Assembly (NCBI GenBank): GCA_947172415.1
Contig: OX359190.1
Location: forward strand, 3,162,001 to 3,226,000
Source of the DNA: Chondrosia reniformis
Taxonomy: Eukaryota > Porifera > Demospongiae > Chondrillida > Chondrillidae
Reading direction: 5' to 3'
Length of the DNA stretch: 64,000 bases
The stretch's first letter is position 1. Each line of letters opens with the position of its first letter. This document shows, one piece after another, positions 23,456-35,569 of the stretch. Both the position numbers and the translations under genes were made by a program. Under the pieces are notes generated by a model. It made no database searches, was not told the DNA's origin, and saw only the letters and a list, made by a program, of their open reading frames with translations.

Positions 23456-26400
23456 ATGGGTTACTGTGAAGACAACTGTATAGAACCAGTGCAGACGATG
23501 AAGAACAACTTAATTACTGGACAGGTTAGTGAGTTTCGGCTGTATAGTTTAGCTAATTAAGTATGCAAACACATTTATGAATAAACATTAACGTTATTCA
23601 GCAAAATTGTTAGTATCTCGTCTAGTGAAGGTATTAGCGATAGTAATGGAATCTTTAGTTGTATAACGAATAATTTTGAATTTTACTTTAGTAATTGTTC
23701 GAAGTACGTATAACCCCTCTTTAAAACTTTAAAACTTTCTGTTTAGTCTTTGTGTAATCTGTGGTTGTTTCCCCGGCGTTGCGGTTATATTTATCCTTTC
23801 ACTGAACCACACTATTATAGTGTACATGTAGTATATGTAGTATATGTAGTATATGTAGTATATATGTAGTATATGTAGTATATATGTAGTAGCAGATCAT
23901 GTTAACTTGAGATTGACACTAGCCTTGTAATTTTAACCGAGTGACATGTGAAACGTGTTCGTTGTTTGTGGAGTTGGTAAAATTCGTTTTTATGCTAAAA
24001 AACATTGTTTTCATTGATTGTGGCACCAGTTGTCATGGTAATGTGTTACATCATGTACAGACATATTGTGTTTCATGTATGTATAATATGTAACCCATAT
24101 ATAGTCCATAACGGAATGTTGTTTATTCTCACGTCTGAGTCCTAACCTGGCAGTCCATGACTCTCATAACAGACTCTTTTATGTACATAAGTAGCTTACT
24201 GTCCAACAATAATGTGATATCACTCATGTATGTTTGTACTTATGTAAGTTGTTGTGTACTTGTAGTATTAAATGTATGTATGCCACTATGTGTAGGAATA
24301 CAGTATAGAACCGACACTAAATTCAAGTATCTGGGGAGACCTTTAGCTAATGGCTAGTGTTATGTATAGTCAAAATGAATGTATAATGTTGAAAAAATAG
24401 GTGACTTTAATATCTCCAGCTGCTCTTAATAAAGCTTTAATTATCATCAGTTAATATACTTGCTTCTTCATGACAATTAGACATATGTATATGTATGTGT
24501 GTACTAAGTATTTAACCATTTACATAAAACAGAAAAAAAATACTAAGTGAGGTAATATTCACCACTGTATATAGTTATTCCAATTGTATACATATATGTA
24601 TTAGTCTCTTCTGTGTGTCTCCAAGAATGCAATTAATTTTATTATTTAATAATCCTCTCTAACTGTAAGTTTTGAATTTTTGAGATACGTAGTTTAGAGA
24701 TCTTCATCAGTCACAATATACATACCTGTACATACATACGGGTTTAGTTTGTGCATGATGCATAAGTTATAATTTACATTATAATGGCCACTACTAATGA
24801 TCCCATATTTCCTATATACTTTGAAAAGCATCAACCTTTGAAGTTTGTATATGTGTGTGACCTTAGGTTCTTAAAGGTTGATTTTAAAACCTTTTCATTT
24901 AAATCTTCACATCTAACCAGCCTTTCACTTAAAAGTATAAAGCTAACTAGATGTGAATAATTTGGATACCATCTTTGAGCTTGTCAGTCATTCTGACATG
25001 TAATCAAAATACGATATAATGTTGTATTGACACATATCTGGTGTCTTTATTGCTGTATTTGTGTATGAAGTTCCACGTTGGCACCTTACCTGATATTACT
25101 CGGCACCTTACCTGATATTACTCGGCACTGCTTGGATGACTCCAGACAGTAGATACTGTTTCATGTTCATATACAACAAACAGTGTTCACATACGTAGCT
25201 CATAATTTAATAGGAATGCATAAATAATAAATAGACAACTCTTTAATGTTGTCATCATCATTTGACTTGATTTACCCCACCCACTCAGTCCTCAGGAGTG
25301 CAATGGGTGGAACCAAAGTTCACTTAACAGGAATCCTTATTCCCTGATATAGCCACATAGGCAGCCATTTTATCCTTAATAGGACTCATCAGTATGGCAT
25401 ATAATGGAAGTCTGATTGGTTGCCGAAAAGCTAAAAAGCCAAATATCAGAGAAAAATGATAATGACATCAAAAGTTTCAAGATCAGCTCTTTATATTTCT
25501 ATTTCTTCTATCAATGATATTTCTGTATAGCAGAGGGTGATAGTATTGTATAGTTGTGAGGAGGTGAGGGCACACATAATTGCTTTGGGTGTGTATAGGA
25601 GGTGATACGTTGAGATTGCCCATACTCTCAGTTCTAAACATATAAGACAGGTTTTGTTATATGGCATTTATATACACATATTAATTATTTCGTCTACCTA
25701 TAGTATACAGCACATACATATGTATGTGTAGTTTTATTGAACACTTTAATAAACTGGTTCTAATGGCGCATCATAGATGTAGTTACTGTGTAAATTTCTT
25801 TTGTATAACTGGATCAGCCTACATATACTGTATATTCTATCCTACATAGAGTGCAGGTTAATGCATGTGGTAAAGTTTTTAAATTTTCCTTGCTCAAGAT
25901 GTACAAAATTTTTATTAAAAGTTTCTCAGGATATTGAAATTGATATGCATGCATACGTATCGATAATTCCCAAGCTAAGCAATGCATTTTCTCATACATT
26001 ATTGTGATTCGTATTGACTAGATAGTGTTCATAAAATTGTACATTCACATTCAGTTCATTTTTATCTTGCCACCAGTTTCCATGTGTCCCACAATGGTTT
26101 CATTGGAATTAGGGACACAAGTGTATGTATATGGCTTGGCTGCGGGCCTGCCAAATTGAATGCATTCTTGAAAGACTAATTTGATTTGGTTACCCCCTTT
26201 TTACCACTTCCTTTTTGTGGTGTAGTCCTATTTCACAAACAGCTCTCAGTTCAGTCTACACTCTACACAAGTGACAGTGCACAATACTGCCTCAAGAAGT
26301 CTATTGGTTATAGGGTTTCCTAGGTAGTTTGGCCTGTTCTTAGTGTGTGCTCTTAAGGTATATGCTCTTTGTTTCCTTAGCTTTATAGACATGGTAACCA

Positions 26401-28023
26401 TAGGTTTTGGAAGACAGTGTTTAAGATAGTAATTTGTGCATACATATACAGTAATAGTGCTAGCTAACATGTACACGTTACCTTATAGAAAGTTAAGGAA
26501 AGTATAGGAGTTGGCAATCAAGATGTATGTATGTGCACCTGTTTACTTTTACACATTATATATGATGATTATGTAAATGACCTATTATTGTCTGTTTGTA
26601 GATTCAAAAGAGCCCAATGCTACAAAACTTTCTAGATCAGGCCTACCTTAATTACAGCATTTCTCAGATGAGAAATCAGGAAATAGCAGTCTACCCAATC
26701 CAGGCTATTCAAAGGAATCTCGATGTTCCAGCAAGGTCGCCGAGACACCTTGAGCTACCCGAAGGACTGGACGATGACCTTAGCCAACTCCTTGGGGCTG
26801 TGTCCCTGCCATTGGATGGCGTACCTCAAAAGGGACCCATGTGGGCAGACAAGATTAGCAAGGACTTTGAGAACACGCCAGGACCATCTTCAGCAAGCTC
26901 TTTTTTTCCGGATTCCAATACCTTCCCCTACGATGAGAACAATATATCTAGTATGCCATCAGCCAGTAATGTTATAGATCTTAATTGGAGTAAAAATCAG
27001 AGTGATAATGTAGATATAGAGGATGACCCTGCTAGATTGATAGACTCCTTCCTAAACTCCACCCCCTGGACAGAGTCAGTGCCTAGCAACACACTACCAG
27101 AAATGCCAGCCCCATTAACCTCACCGTTTACAAGCAACACAATAATCGACAAGTTTAACTTTGGAGTAGACTCATCAATTTTCCATGAACCTCAGGCACA
27201 AGAACCACCTGTGAATCTGGAACAAACTTCACCAAATGAAGGCTCATGTCTGCCAGAAGATCAGTTCCTCTTTGATAGTTCAGATTCCTCTCTACCACCT
27301 CCTAACAAAAAGGCAAAAATAGCTCCTAGTGAATTTTGTGTTGATGAAATCCAGGATGAAATGGCACATAGCGTAGGTACAGGAGACCCATATGGTTCAT
27401 ATCAGCCATTGGCAGTCTCTCCACACTCAACTGGCAGTAGTAGTGGTGCTGCTTCTTCCATTTCTCCAACCTCCAGCCCTTCCATTTTTGGACAACCATC
27501 TAATGGCACCTTTTCCATTGTGTCACATACAGATGGAAGTGCTTCAGTTGACATAGACGGAGCCATTGTGTTAACAATACCTAAAGAAAGCAAACTATTG
27601 CACACTCTAGATAGAGACAAGCTGATTGACATGCCAGTTGAAGAGTTTAACCTTTTGCTTCAGAAAGCGCGACTCAATGAGACAGGAATCGCTTACATGA
27701 AGGAATGGAGAAGAAAGGGCAAGAACAAGAAGGCAGCTCAGATTGCTAGGAAGAGAAAGCACGAGGAGATGGATACTTTAGATGTTCAGGTGACAGCTCT
27801 GAAAAAGGTTGTTAGCGATAAGGAGGCAGAAAAGATGAAGATTCTTCACCAGCTGAAGCAGTTGAAAGCAAGGTCCGAAGCTCTTGAAGATCAACTTCTC
27901 TCAAAGTACTCTGTTGAGAAAGGAGCTGATTACTCCAGAAGGACTCATCGGCTCTTCTTCACTGGTAACCAGGAGACCATGCATGCCTTTGTTGTGCCTT
28001 GTGTTGCTGGTGGGGGGAAGTAA
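23456..28023 (+). CDS. CNC-like bZIP transcription factor (NFE2L/Nrf-related), two exons
   Basis: Exon 1 is 23456-23524 (MGYCEDNCIEPVQTMKNN...) with donor CAG|GTTAGT. Exon 2 is 26602-28023 after TTTGTAG. Both are phase 0, giving 496 residues. The middle is acidic, Ser/Pro-rich and low in complexity, as in activation domains. Near residues 355-390 'DRDKLIDMPVEEFNLLLQKA' matches the CNC-domain pattern, followed by the basic region 'KEWRRKGKNKKAAQIARKRK' and a leucine zipper. The tail 'HRLFFTGNQETMHAFVVP' resembles the C-terminal Neh3 segment ending in FLVP. CNC factors pair with small Maf proteins on antioxidant-type elements. I see no ETGE or DLG Keap1-binding motif. The 3.1-kb intron contains a ribozyme-like repeat copy. 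Confidence 0.8.
23825..23892. repeat. GTAGTATAT minisatellite
   Basis: ATGTAGTAT and ATATGTAGTAT units repeat about seven times in the first intron of the bZIP gene, near its 5' end. Confidence 0.9.
25240..25440 (-). repeat. Interspersed repeat copy 2 with decayed hammerhead-like core
   Basis: Read on the minus strand, GGCTTTTTAGCTTTT, ATGCCATACTGATGAGTCCT, TTTGGTTCCA, CTCCTGAGGA and GTCAAATGATGATGA occur in the same order as in the plus-strand copy at 43100-43350 (CTTTTTAGCTTTTTAGG, ATGCCATATTGATGAGTCCT, ATGGTTCCA, CTCCTCAGGA, GTCAAATGATGA). The copy ends in a GAT-rich tail and lies in the bZIP intron. Confidence 0.65.
25352..25398 (-). ncRNA. Hammerhead-ribozyme-like motif, decayed (copy 2)
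   Basis: Minus strand from 25398: helix I strand GCCATA, core CTGATGA, helix II GTCC-TATTAA-GGAT, then AAAA where GAAA is required, then TGGCTGCC and TATGTGGC, a near match to the other helix I strand. The core half CTGATGA is perfect, but the G of GAAA and the U before the cleavage site are changed, so it should be inactive. Confidence 0.45.
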
Positions 28024-29330
28024 CTTATGTAAACAGTGAATATGCATTGAGAATGATATCCTCTAAAGTATCTTAGCACTGATAACTTGTAAACCTGTTT
28101 TTGTGCAAGTGTACTCAAACCTTTGTGTGTTGTATTCTTTTTGTATTTTTATGTCAACAAGCTCTATAATATGTTTCATTTTAAAGATATAATTATAATA
28201 CGTATAGTGAGTACTAGTTTGTACCTTATATAGCCAGAAATTTTGGCAGGAAAAAAATTGGCGGATTGCTTTTAAATTATGGCATTTGGTGGATTTTGCT
28301 TTGGCAATTTTACTGTTGGTTTTTCCTATATACACGTATAAGTATACAGTAATATATGTTAAGTTATAATGGAGTATATATAGAGGAGAGTATGGGAATA
28401 TAGAGATTAATTACACTGTGTGCATTTGTGCATGTGTTGGTATATAGGTAATAGCCATGTGGAGCTACATATATATATGACAAACATGCATATGTATACT
28501 AGTACAAGTGGTTCAACGGGCAGATGATATATTTGTAAATGTAGAGAGACTGCTGGGCCTGGTCAGACAGCTGGAAAACATGTTGGCCATTTTTCTTGGC
28601 AGTCCTGGTATGGCCATTTTGAAGGTCTGGACAGTCAGGGTACATTGCCAAAAGGAGGGAGGTTCTGCATGCAGGCATATCTGGCCAGGAGGCATTTGCC
28701 CCCCCCCCCCCCCCTCTAGGATTGATCCCCAGCCCCCTAGAATTTTGGGAACCCCTTAAACTGCTTCAACACAGTCATACCATTGCCCCCCTAAATTTGA
28801 AGTTTCATTTTGCCTCCTCTGGCCCCAAGTTCTGCATGCAGCCCTGCCCACCTATCTGTATAGTTAAGGTCTGCTGCAGGAAATAGGCTATGGGGCATGT
28901 CTCAGCAAACAGCTGACTCTTCATGAAGACGTAGAAGTGTCACCATGTGTAGCAGATTTGTCTTCAGTGACCTGCACTGGCAGAACCAGTGTAATACAAC
29001 CCCATTGAGCTAGACATACTATAGTGTATCAAGTGGAGTGATTTCTCAATACCATCATCAGATAAATTAACTGATGCTGGGTGATCAAGAGGTATAAAAT
29101 AAAATTTATAGTCCTGGATATATACACTAAGCATATCATGAGGTAATTATGCTTAAGGGGTCATTGACAAGTTTAGTATTTTTGATTTGGTGGCTGCAAT
29201 AATTGAATGTTACCTACTTGGAATCATGCCTAATATTATATTCCTTACTGAAAGATATAAAGAAAGCATGTAGTAAACTTATCTCAATTATATATACAAA
29301 ATAAATAAAAACATTAAAAATGAAATTAGA
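28024..29330. other. 3' flank of the bZIP gene
   Basis: Contains the presumed 3' UTR, a run of about 20 C (28690-28711) and no supported gene. The sequence around 28600-28850 is locally C/G-rich and may be an old repeat, since it carries CCCCCAG and CCCCCTAAAT stretches; I cannot assign it. Confidence 0.4.
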
Positions 29331-29640
29331 AGTAGGGATGGCAGTGCTTCCAACAGTCACTAGCAAATCTGCAAAAAGTAACAAGACAAGAAAGGGATCA
29401 TGTGACAAGGATAACCATACAGAAGTGGCATATATACTGAAATTTAAGTGACTTAACCAATGTTTGCGCACATGGGGATAACCCAAGTAGGGATGGTGCA
29501 CCCAAACATGGAAGCGATGTGTATGGTTAAGTCACTTAAATTTCAGTATATATGCCACTTTTGTATGGTCATCCTTAAGCTTGTCACATGATCCCTTTCT
29601 TGTTTTGCTACTTTTTCCAGATTTACTAGTGACAGTTGGA
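29331..29640. mobile_element. Fold-back element of the GTAGGGATGGCA family
   Basis: Two arms of about 125 bp are inverted copies of each other: TTAAGTGACTTAACCA near 29450 pairs with GGTTAAGTCACTTAA near 29525, and the match continues through AAAGGGATCATGTGACAAG to the outer ends. Both arms carry AGTAGGGATGG (29331, 29486). Related copies with the same termini are at 40655-40813 and, in part, near 35205, 41555 and 56150. Confidence 0.75.
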
Positions 29641-30145
29641 AGAGCTCTTGGAAGAGCGACAAAAAGCTTCCTCTAATCTGATGTGCCATAAGAAACCGTC
29701 TCTGCTCAAATCGTTTTAAAACAGAAATGTGCCTATTCTCCAGTTCCTAAAATTTTTAGACGATGTGCCCTTAAGATGCAGTTATCAATATGCACGTTTA
29801 TGCACAGTCTAGCGTGAAATAAAAGGAGGAAGAAGAAATGAGGAAAACCGGTGGTAGACCTGTAACTGTTTTAAAAATAACTTTCTTCAATTGACATCGT
29901 ATAAAAGCAACACATGAAGTTTAAAAAACTAAAGACGCATTCACTGCCGATTTATAAGGTTGGTATAAAATTGAACTACAGAAGGACATCGCTTAAACGA
30001 ACCTCGCCGATCATTACACAATCTTTTTTGAAGGCATACTCGATCCATAAATTTTCTAAATATAGACTATACATAAACCACGAATAGTAACTACTAATAT
30101 TAGACTAATAATTTGATAGTTTACCTAATACAGCAAAATCGGCAA

Positions 30146-32338
30146 ATGGCAGAGCTTATAGAGGTCCCATGGCCATCCCTTCAGTCCAGTGAGTTTAGTC
30201 TCTCTTGTGTCGGTTGCGGAGAGAAAGTAAAAGAGTTGAAATGTCTACCGTGTTTCCACTCGTTAGCTTTGTGCGAGAAGGTAGAATGTCGAAAAAAGAG
30301 TCTCCATCATAGCGTCTCCTGCCAGGTTTGTGAGGAAGTGTTTTCCTTGTCTTTTAAGGATCTTCCTAATCATCCGTTCGCACTGAGGAAGGCTTTGAGC
30401 AACCAGTACCGGAAGGAAGGCGTCATCTGTCAGGAGGAACACGAAGAAGGGAGATCGGCCGTAAGCTTCTGCTCGAATTGCGATGCGTTCATTTGTAAGG
30501 AATGCGTTGATCTTCATAAAATGCGTAAATTCTTCAAGAAACACGAAATGAAGCCGTTGCAAGAAGTGTTTGAGCAAGGCGGTAAGAAAGAGGATTTGTT
30601 CAAATGCTCGGAACACAATAGGAATTGTGAACTTTACTGTCACACTTGTGAAGAAATGATTTGTCACATTTGTCGATCGATCGAACCTCACCATTCCCAC
30701 AAAGTGTCGTACATTGACGATAAGCTAGGAGAATCGAACAAGACTACTCTGACGCAGTGCCTTTCATCCGTGAGGACTCAAAGGAAGGCAATCAGATTTG
30801 CTCTCCGAGCAGTGCAGGACAGCAAAGCTAGTCTCAAACAGCAGTCTACGAATGCATTAGAAGAGATTGCTAGAATGAAAGAGCATCTGTTTTCCATTGT
30901 GACAGCCCGCTGTGATGGTCTTGCTGCTGAAGTAAGGGAAGCAGAAGACAAGGGAAGAAGAGAACTTCAGAGACGAGAGAGAAAATTGATGGTCAGTCTG
31001 AAGAAGCTTGATGCATTCCATTGTCTGGCAGAAGAGTTGAGTTTGAAAGGAACAACAGAAGAGCAGTTATCAGTGACAAAGAAAATTGTCAGTCGCATGT
31101 CATCTCTCAGCAGCAGTATCTCAATGCCAAGAATCTCCATCCAACCTTCTGTTGGTTTGAAGAGCTGTGAGCAAGAAGTGGAGAAGTACATCTCATCACT
31201 TGGAAGCATCCATCACGGTCCCCATCCACCAAACTGCACTATGAAAGGAGTGGAAGTGAAGGATAACGTCATTACCTGCAGAATGAGACCTTGGAAAAAG
31301 AAACCTCTTAACTTGAAGGTGATGACAAGAGATGAGAGAGGCAATGAGTGCAAAGGAGGAGAGAAAGTGTTGGCTGTCCTTCGACCTGTGACAGCAGGTG
31401 TTCCTGTGTTTGGTAAAATAGCAGACATGAGAGATGGCACATTTGAGGTGCAGTTTGCGAGTGTTCCATCAGAGAAGTGCCATCTGAGTGTGACTGTTGG
31501 AGGACATGATGTAGCAGGCAGTCCAGTAGAGGTGAAGGTAGTTGGTGCTAGCGTAAGTACTGCAGTCAAGCAGGAATTCAAGCATCCATCAGGTGATATG
31601 TATTGTGGGGTTGCAGTAGGTCCAGAAAGTTTGCTACACTGTTCAGATGGCAGAGGACAAGTGACTATCCTAAACGAACAAGGTCAAGTTATAAGAAGCT
31701 TCAAAGTCAAGAGTGGTGGTTGGTTGTATGGAATAGCACTAAGTAGAACAGGAAATGTAATAGTTAGCGACTATTTAAATTGCTACATCAGTATCTACAC
31801 AGCAGCTGGTGAATTTGTAAGGCAGTTTGGAGGAAATGGTAAAGATCAAGGTCAACTTAGTTATCCATGTGGTGTGGCAGTTAACAAGGAGGGACGTATA
31901 TTTGTGGCAGAGTGTGAAGGTCATTGTGTTTCTGTGTTTACAGAAGAAGGTACATTTCTGTACAGGTTTGGTCACAAGGGTAAAGCTGAAGGAGAGTTTA
32001 ATTATCCTCGTTACATTCTCATAACACCTGATGAGTTGGTGTATGTCACAGATAGAGGAAATCATCGCATTCAAGTTTTTCAGCAGAATGGTCAGTTCAT
32101 TAAGCAGTTTGGTAATGGCATTGTGAAGGGTCCAGAAGGTATAGCAGTCACAAGTGATGGACATATAGTGGTAGCTTCATATGGTGCTAATAAGCTCAGC
32201 ATCTTCACACAAGATAGACAGTGTGTCCATGAAGTGACTGATATTGGATTGAATTGTCCGTTTGGTGTAGCAGTTGATAGTGATGGACTCATTTACATAG
32301 CAGATAGTAATAAAAGAAGAGTAGTAGTAGTACTTTGA
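30146..32338 (+). CDS. TRIM-like RING/B-box/filamin/NHL protein A
   Basis: Single-exon frame of 730 residues from the ATG at 30146 (MAELIEVPWP). The paralogues start at the same place, so I prefer it over the ATG-less upstream extension. Domains: RING-like Cys/His cluster (about 21-62, CVGC...C..CFH...C...SCQVC), B-box 1 (95-135), B-box 2 (152-190, CSEH...CHTCEEMICHIC), coiled coil (195-310), filamin/ABP280 repeat (370-466) and about six NHL repeats forming a propeller (475-730). This is the TRIM2/3/71 (LIN-41) layout; such proteins are often E3 ubiquitin ligases whose NHL propeller binds RNA or protein. E3 activity here is inference, because the RING spacing is unusual. It is the most diverged of the four copies (for example KKS for EKI near residue 51). 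Confidence 0.9.
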   Translation: MAELIEVPWPSLQSSEFSLSCVGCGEKVKELKCLPCFHSLALCEKVECRKKSLHHSVSCQVCEEVFSLSFKDLPNHPFALRKALSNQYRKEGVICQEEHEEGRSAVSFCSNCDAFICKECVDLHKMRKFFKKHEMKPLQEVFEQGGKKEDLFKCSEHNRNCELYCHTCEEMICHICRSIEPHHSHKVSYIDDKLGESNKTTLTQCLSSVRTQRKAIRFALRAVQDSKASLKQQSTNALEEIARMKEHLFSIVTARCDGLAAEVREAEDKGRRELQRRERKLMVSLKKLDAFHCLAEELSLKGTTEEQLSVTKKIVSRMSSLSSSISMPRISIQPSVGLKSCEQEVEKYISSLGSIHHGPHPPNCTMKGVEVKDNVITCRMRPWKKKPLNLKVMTRDERGNECKGGEKVLAVLRPVTAGVPVFGKIADMRDGTFEVQFASVPSEKCHLSVTVGGHDVAGSPVEVKVVGASVSTAVKQEFKHPSGDMYCGVAVGPESLLHCSDGRGQVTILNEQGQVIRSFKVKSGGWLYGIALSRTGNVIVSDYLNCYISIYTAAGEFVRQFGGNGKDQGQLSYPCGVAVNKEGRIFVAECEGHCVSVFTEEGTFLYRFGHKGKAEGEFNYPRYILITPDELVYVTDRGNHRIQVFQQNGQFIKQFGNGIVKGPEGIAVTSDGHIVVASYGANKLSIFTQDRQCVHEVTDIGLNCPFGVAVDSDGLIYIADSNKRRVVVVL

Positions 32339-32734
32339 GAACTTTTAGAGAACAAGTTTGTTAACTGTGAACATTTTATAGAATTATTAATAATTAGTTG
32401 TGAAATGATTTATAATATTCAGTTTCAATTAAAGTTCAATTCCACATGTTCGTTTACAAATTGTTTATAGTTCTGAATAGTATTAGGTGTTTATTTACTA
32501 ATAATGAATATATGGAATGGAGTGTGTTATAGAAAAATATTTGATGCAAGTTTCTCCCCATTTCCTTATTTGGTAATCTAATTATACTCAATAAGCCAAT
32601 ACAAATACTCAATGCGCAAACACTTTGTTTACCTAGAAATGGACAAATTAATAAAAACATTGCAGTTGGCAGTAAGTATATGTTGGAAGTGTATATAATT
32701 TAACACATATCGATCAACGTACAATTCCAGTATA

Positions 32735-32870
32735 TATACGTATAGGTATACGTAGTCTAGTAGCTAAGGACAAGATTGGTACTGTCAAACATGAAGAATG
32801 TATACACATAGTAGCAATAGACATTTCCTGTGGTATACGTAGTGAGGGTGGTGGGGTTGCTATGGCAACA
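32735..32870 (-). pseudogene. PEX12 3' fragment downstream of TRIM A
   Basis: On the minus strand 'HVAIATPPPSLR' and the overlapping frame 'HSNPTTLTT' followed by a GNVYCYY remnant match the better preserved fragments after copies B, C and D. This one is strongly decayed, with no splice acceptor visible. It lies tail to tail with TRIM A. Confidence 0.5.
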
Positions 32871-33385
32871 TGATCTCCCAGATTTAGGAATATGCAAGGA
32901 ACATTTTCAGGGAACTAAAGATATTTGACACAAGTACATTGTTACACAGTAATCATGATCATTGTTACAATTGTGTAGTTTAAAGTGCATGTTGAAGCAT
33001 TTAAATTGTCAGAGTTTGGTTGCCATGGAAATGGTAAATAGAGAATTCAATCAGCTGTGCAAAGAGGACTTCTTTTGGAAAACTTTGTTAATGAGACTTT
33101 GGATCCCAATATAAGTAAATTGGTTTTAAATTAAGGGTTTTACCCTAACACACATAATTTTTAATGTGCTAAATGCAGTGTTAAAGTCACAATTGGAAGT
33201 CTGAGTGTGTAAAGCTACATTTGCAGAAGATATTTTAAACAGTAAAGAGATTTTGTACAGAAATTTGGAATTTTATAAGGGAGCAGTATGGAATTTTTCC
33301 TATAATCCTAGGGGGTAGGATAGTGCATGTAAGAGGTGGTAGTGTCACACTGTTTCTGTATTTCCTAGAGCTGGACTTTATAATT
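32871..33385. other. Spacer, nothing recognised
   Basis: AT-rich sequence without supported coding regions or clear repeats. Confidence 0.4.
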
Positions 33386-33647
33386 ATGTCCCTCCATTTA
33401 TTAGAAAATACTGTCTATTGAAAGTAACAATATCTGTTAACGTACTTGTTGTGTATGTAGGTAGAGAGTTTGATCTTTTTCCTAGGACACACCCACCAAG
33501 TGTTGGAGGAATGTCCCTTAATTTATTAGAAAATATTGACTATTGAAAGTAACAATATTTGTTAAAGTATACTTGTTGTGTATGTGTATGTAGGTGGAGA
33601 GTTTGATCTTTTTCCTGGGACACGCCTACCAAGTGTTGGAGGAATAT
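33386..33647. repeat. 125-bp tandem duplication
   Basis: ATGTCCCT followed by ATTTATTAGAAAATA starts at 33386 and again at 33511, and both copies run through GAGAGTTTGATCTTTTTCCT and CCAAGTGTTGGAGGAAT with few changes. Confidence 0.85.
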
Positions 33648-33937
33648 ACTCGGATCAATTGCGTTATTTTTTTAGATCAAAGCCTCGACGTTTAGGCTCT
33701 TAAAATTTTTGAACTTACAACTAACTGTATTAATATACTATTGAAACAGTTATAATTGTTTATAAATCATGCAAATGACAAATTACTTACTAAATCATAA
33801 CATCTCTTCCTATGAAAGTGATGATTATAACATGTATAAAGTCAAACGTTATATATAACACTAATGCTATCACTAGTAAGTGTACCTCAAATGTTCAGGA
33901 TATCTGTATGGTGAATAGTAGCTAATATAAGGCAATT

Positions 33938-34170
33938 CACAGGATCAAATTTCAAGTTTCATATGGCATGAAATATATTAGAAACTTCTTGAATAACCAG
34001 GTTTCAAAGGGTGCTCAATTGCAATGTAAGTGTGTGCTCTTTCACGGCTTTTAAATTTTAACAGCCCCCCTTCCAAATTTTACACATACTTTCATACCTT
34101 TTGAAACCTGGCTGTTCAAAGAGTTTCAAATAGGTTTCATGCCTTATGAAACCTGACATTTGATCCTGTG
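33938..34170. mobile_element. Fold-back MITE with CACAGGATCAAAT ends
   Basis: Both ends are CACAGGATCAAAT in inverted orientation. The arms pair over about 75 bp (left AACCAGGTTTCAAAGGG, right CCTTTTGAAACCTGG). It contains no coding sequence. The target duplication is unclear. Confidence 0.75.
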
Positions 34171-34454
34171 ATATTGCAAGTCCAAACAGTCAGGAGACGT
34201 GAGGTGTGTCAAAAAGTATTTCCTTTACTGTACCAGGGTTATGGCACACTTGTTGCTATGGAACTGGTTTCTATGGAAGCTCTTCATTTGGTTTTATTGG
34301 AGATGAAACTGGGCTATGGAAAGAGAAAACAAAATGCATATTTTTACTAATAATTCTCTGTATGGATCGACATAAGGCTTAGAAGACAAATATTGATAGC
34401 AATATAGTCAGTAATCTAGTTATACTTATGAAATAATACAGATCTACGTACATA

Positions 34455-34841
34455 CTGTAAATCCCAAAATTAAAACGGTCCCTTTATTAAAGCGCGAGTT
34501 GCGCGTATAGTATGGAATAACGAAATTAATGGTACCTACGTAAGTCATGTCACGTCACTGTCAAGATGTGGTTGTATCGGTTGTCACAGTCGCAGAGAAG
34601 CAGAAGTCCGAGAAGTAAATAATAAGGTACTGGTAGAGTTGCGAAGGAAGAGACCAAGCTCACACCATCCTGAACTTTGCGCAAATTTAAAGATTAACAA
34701 GTTTGCCGCTTTCTCTAGCAACAAAGCTGCTGTCGATAAATACTTGTAAAGCCTGATCGCTATATTTAAAGGCCACTATTCTACTGATACCATTACAATC
34801 GCTAGTAAATAAAAGGGACTCCATATTAATGGGATTTACAG
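34455..34841. mobile_element. TA-flanked MITE with CTGTAAATCCC ends
   Basis: Inverted ends CTGTAAATCCC extend with gaps through GTCCCTTTTATT. TA lies at 34453-34454 and 34842-34843. The 387-bp body encodes nothing intact, though 'KINKFAAFSSNKAAVDKYL' then a stop reads on the plus strand. Probably a non-autonomous Tc1/mariner or pogo derivative. Confidence 0.75.
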
Positions 34842-35569
34842 TATCACAGAAAGGCTTAATGTGCACATCAATTCTCCAGTTTGATCTTTAAATACTTTTA
34901 AATTAGCAATAATTTCCAACCTCATACTTAAATTAAAGCACTTGTAACAAGAGAACCATGAAACAAACCTTTTCATTTTATCATTCTGCACTTTCACCTT
35001 CCTTTTCATATAACCTAATATTATAAGTTTCATTAAAGTATACGAACAATGTCTACATGCCTGAGATGACAAAGTGGTCAGGAGATAGTATACAACTACG
35101 TATACAAGAGAAGTTGATTAATTGGCCATATATAGCTATATATCTGATACAAATCTACTGATTATCAGAATTATAATTATCAGAGAGTACAGTAGTACTC
35201 TCTATGTAGGGATGGCACCAGCTGTTTCGTTTTCCCTATACTTTTGTATATAGGAGCGAAATCCGAAATAGGCTGAAAATTGCCGGAAAAGCTATGTACA
35301 GTTAAATATAGACCAGCCATTTTAAGGTAAGCGACCGGGTTCTAAATAAACGAACTTTGAAATATCCCATTTTCGTTTTCTTCTTCATCTTCTTCATTTT
35401 CTTCGCCCGCTGTAACTAAAAACGAAATAAGCCTTTGGACTACTACAGGTTACAGGTTGAGCTAGAGAGAGAAGGAACACCTTTCAGCAACTACGTAAGT
35501 GTAACTGACTGTATCTATTAAGAGTTATAGTGTGAAATGCCTAATGAGGTCAGTGGATTATAGAGAAAT

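Noticed and set aside
24157-26476. Short frames in the bZIP intron
   Set aside because: None has splice sites in a fitting phase or recognisable similarity.
30263-32292. Long antisense frames inside TRIM A, and the same in B, C and D
   Set aside because: They mirror the codon structure of the sense genes, show no family similarity, and are repeated in every paralogue.
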